From a candidate division GN15 bacterium (lineage in GTDB: Bacteria; Zixibacteria; MSB-5A5; GN15; FEB-12): a DNA stretch of 7,547 bases. Location of the stretch: assembly GCA_014729205.1 (NCBI GenBank), contig WJKG01000150.1:1-7547 (forward strand). The letters run 5' to 3'. This document shows positions 6,894-7,547 of the stretch, piece after piece. The position numbers and the translations under genes were made by a program. The notes under the pieces were generated by a model that did not search any database, had not been told where the DNA came from, and was given only the letters and a program-made list of their open reading frames with translations. Numbering within the stretch: the stretch's first letter is position 1; the number at the start of each line of letters is the position of its first letter.

Positions 6894-6986
6894 GTCTTAT
6901 GTGTTATGTTAATCATCACTTACTATCCAGATTCTGTTTCGGGCCGTTTACCGCCTTGTAAGAATCATGTTACATTAGTAGGACCG

Positions 6987-7547
6987 TCATGGGCAGCTGG
7001 CACAGGGGATTGGTCCCCCGCCAAACAAGTAATTGACCATATAGGTCATATCCGAAATGTTAACCGTCCCATCACAATTCACGTCACCGGCGTCAATTGG
7101 AGTCGGTTCGGCGCCGCCGGCAAACAGATAGTTCACCATGTAGGTCATATCCGCAATGTTAACCGTCAGGTCGCCATTGGCATCGCCACACATGAAGGAA
7201 TTGCTTTCGATCGTCAGCGAACCTTCATCAATCAGGACCTTTGTGGTATCCAAATAAGCCACCGAGTCCGGAACGATCTCAATTGAATCGTAAGGTGGGC
7301 TCGGCGTGCGAACCCAGGATTGGCACTCATCGCCAAGCCATTGCTCGCAAACCCACATGTTCGTGTCCAAAATCTGTTCATAAGCCAAACCAATGGAGGA
7401 ACCGTCGGGCCGCGAGAACCCGAAGTGCGAAAGCACATCGTACTCGATAGTTATTTCCACCGGGTTAGCACCCAGCGTATCCAGGACGCTGTCCGGGTAA
7501 TCGTAGACGTCGGCCAGCAGCTTGATCAGTGTTCCACCGGACTGCGG
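6987..7547 (-). CDS. Gene D: dockerin-containing secreted protein, C-terminal part (5' end outside window)
   Basis: The minus-strand frame is open from the window edge to a TGA at 6987-6989, giving 186 visible residues. A GTG at 7460 could be read as a start, but the coding pattern continues upstream of it without a break (GGTLIKLLADVYDYPDSVL), so the gene is taken as 5'-truncated by the window. Residues 1-119 look like the distal half of a beta-rich, perhaps cohesin-like, domain. Residues 120-186 are a full dockerin type I-like pair: DANGDLTVNIAD and DVNCDGTVNISD, each followed by MTYMVNYLF and a glycine-rich turn. The protein ends in PCASCP with no sorting domain. Such pairs bind Ca2+ and dock onto cohesins in known systems; here the partner is unknown. 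The dockerin style is the main reason for suggesting a Zixibacteria-like host. Confidence 0.88.
   Translation of the reverse strand, partial: PQSGGTLIKLLADVYDYPDSVLDTLGANPVEITIEYDVLSHFGFSRPDGSSIGLAYEQILDTNMWVCEQWLGDECQSWVRTPSPPYDSIEIVPDSVAYLDTTKVLIDEGSLTIESNSFMCGDANGDLTVNIADMTYMVNYLFAGGAEPTPIDAGDVNCDGTVNISDMTYMVNYLFGGGPIPCASCP
7036..7167 (-). repeat. Two 33-bp near-identical copies, 99 bp apart, encoding the two dockerin repeats of gene D
   Basis: The copies at 7036-7068 and 7135-7167 differ at only two of 33 positions. They encode the same stretch in the two dockerin segments, TVNI(A/S)DMTYMV, with a period of exactly 33 codons. The near-identity at DNA level suggests recent duplication or gene conversion of the segment within D, beyond what protein conservation alone requires. 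Confidence 0.85.

Larger units (their letters stand above)
6637..6986. other. Intergenic region between D and C: leader of C, no convincing gene
   Basis: This stretch follows the TGA stop of D and leads to gene C. A 94-codon minus-strand frame fills most of it, but it ends inside the ribosome binding site of C and shows no protein pattern, so it is not called. Contents are a G-U-containing hairpin (6868-6893), a TATATTTG box (6814-6821) and small inverted repeats near the ribosome binding site, GTGTT-CGAAT-AACAC at 6669-6683 and the one at 6641-6658. A long, structured leader for C is possible. Confidence 0.55.

Noticed and set aside
6635..6919. A 94-codon minus-strand frame in the gap upstream of gene C.
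   Set aside because: It ends inside the ribosome binding site of C, has no good Shine-Dalgarno site and shows no protein pattern.
7458..7460. A GTG that would start gene D at 7460.
   Set aside because: The frame continues upstream to the window edge with protein-like sequence, there is no Shine-Dalgarno site, and no signal peptide follows the GTG.
1..7547. CRISPR arrays, tRNA or rRNA genes, insertion sequences and integration sites.
   Set aside because: No regularly spaced direct repeats, tRNA-like cloverleaf, transposase pattern or terminal inverted repeats were found. The only clear direct repeat is inside the dockerin pair of gene D.

Overview
The window carries four consecutive genes on the minus strand, read from right to left: D (6987 to beyond 7547), C (4022-6625), B (2046-3494) and A (1971 to beyond position 1). 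All four encode secreted, modular, beta-rich proteins. A, B and C start with a clear Sec signal peptide; the start of D lies outside the window. The shared parts are cohesin-like adhesion domains, dockerin type I-like Ca2+-binding repeats, Ig/PKD-like domains and, in B and C, a C-terminal sorting domain with the QNYPNPFNPxTTI...SGVYFY...MLLK pattern known from the Por/type IX secretion (FlgD-Ig-like) families. No enzyme, regulator, mobile element, CRISPR array, tRNA or rRNA gene was recognised.

The organism is probably a member of the Fibrobacteres-Chlorobi-Bacteroidetes superphylum or a related candidate phylum. The C-terminal dockerin of D (GDVNCDGTVNISD...NYLFGGGP) and the sorting domains of B and C look most like proteins of candidate division Zixibacteria and its neighbours. 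This placement is inferred from protein style only; there is no phylogenetic marker here. Base composition is moderately GC-rich.

Layout. 1-1971: gene A, open at its 3' end, with signal peptide, cohesin-like domain, two Ig-like domains, a second cohesin-like domain and a dockerin pair. 1972-2045: 74-bp gap with a small candidate terminator and a good ribosome binding site for A. 2046-3494: gene B, complete. 3495-4021: 527-bp gap without a convincing gene, holding two strong RNA-structure signals: a perfect 13-bp hairpin just after C, and a branched double-hairpin element closed by an 8-bp stem and followed by a T-run. 4022-6625: gene C, complete, cysteine-rich and with strongly biased codon use. 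6626-6986: gap with the ribosome binding site of C, a weak promoter candidate and a hairpin whose G-U pairs favour the minus-strand RNA. 6987-7547: the 3' part of gene D, ending in a canonical dockerin pair.

Together the genes look like a cell-surface or extracellular assembly module. B and C would be exported and anchored through their C-terminal sorting domains. Cohesin-like and dockerin-like parts occur within the same chains and in adjacent genes, so the proteins might bind each other; that is inference. The most distinctive features are that B and C use 13-residue Ca2+-loop spacing in their dockerin repeats while A and D use the classical 12, and that B and C share an unnamed ~100-residue domain between dockerin and sorting domain.
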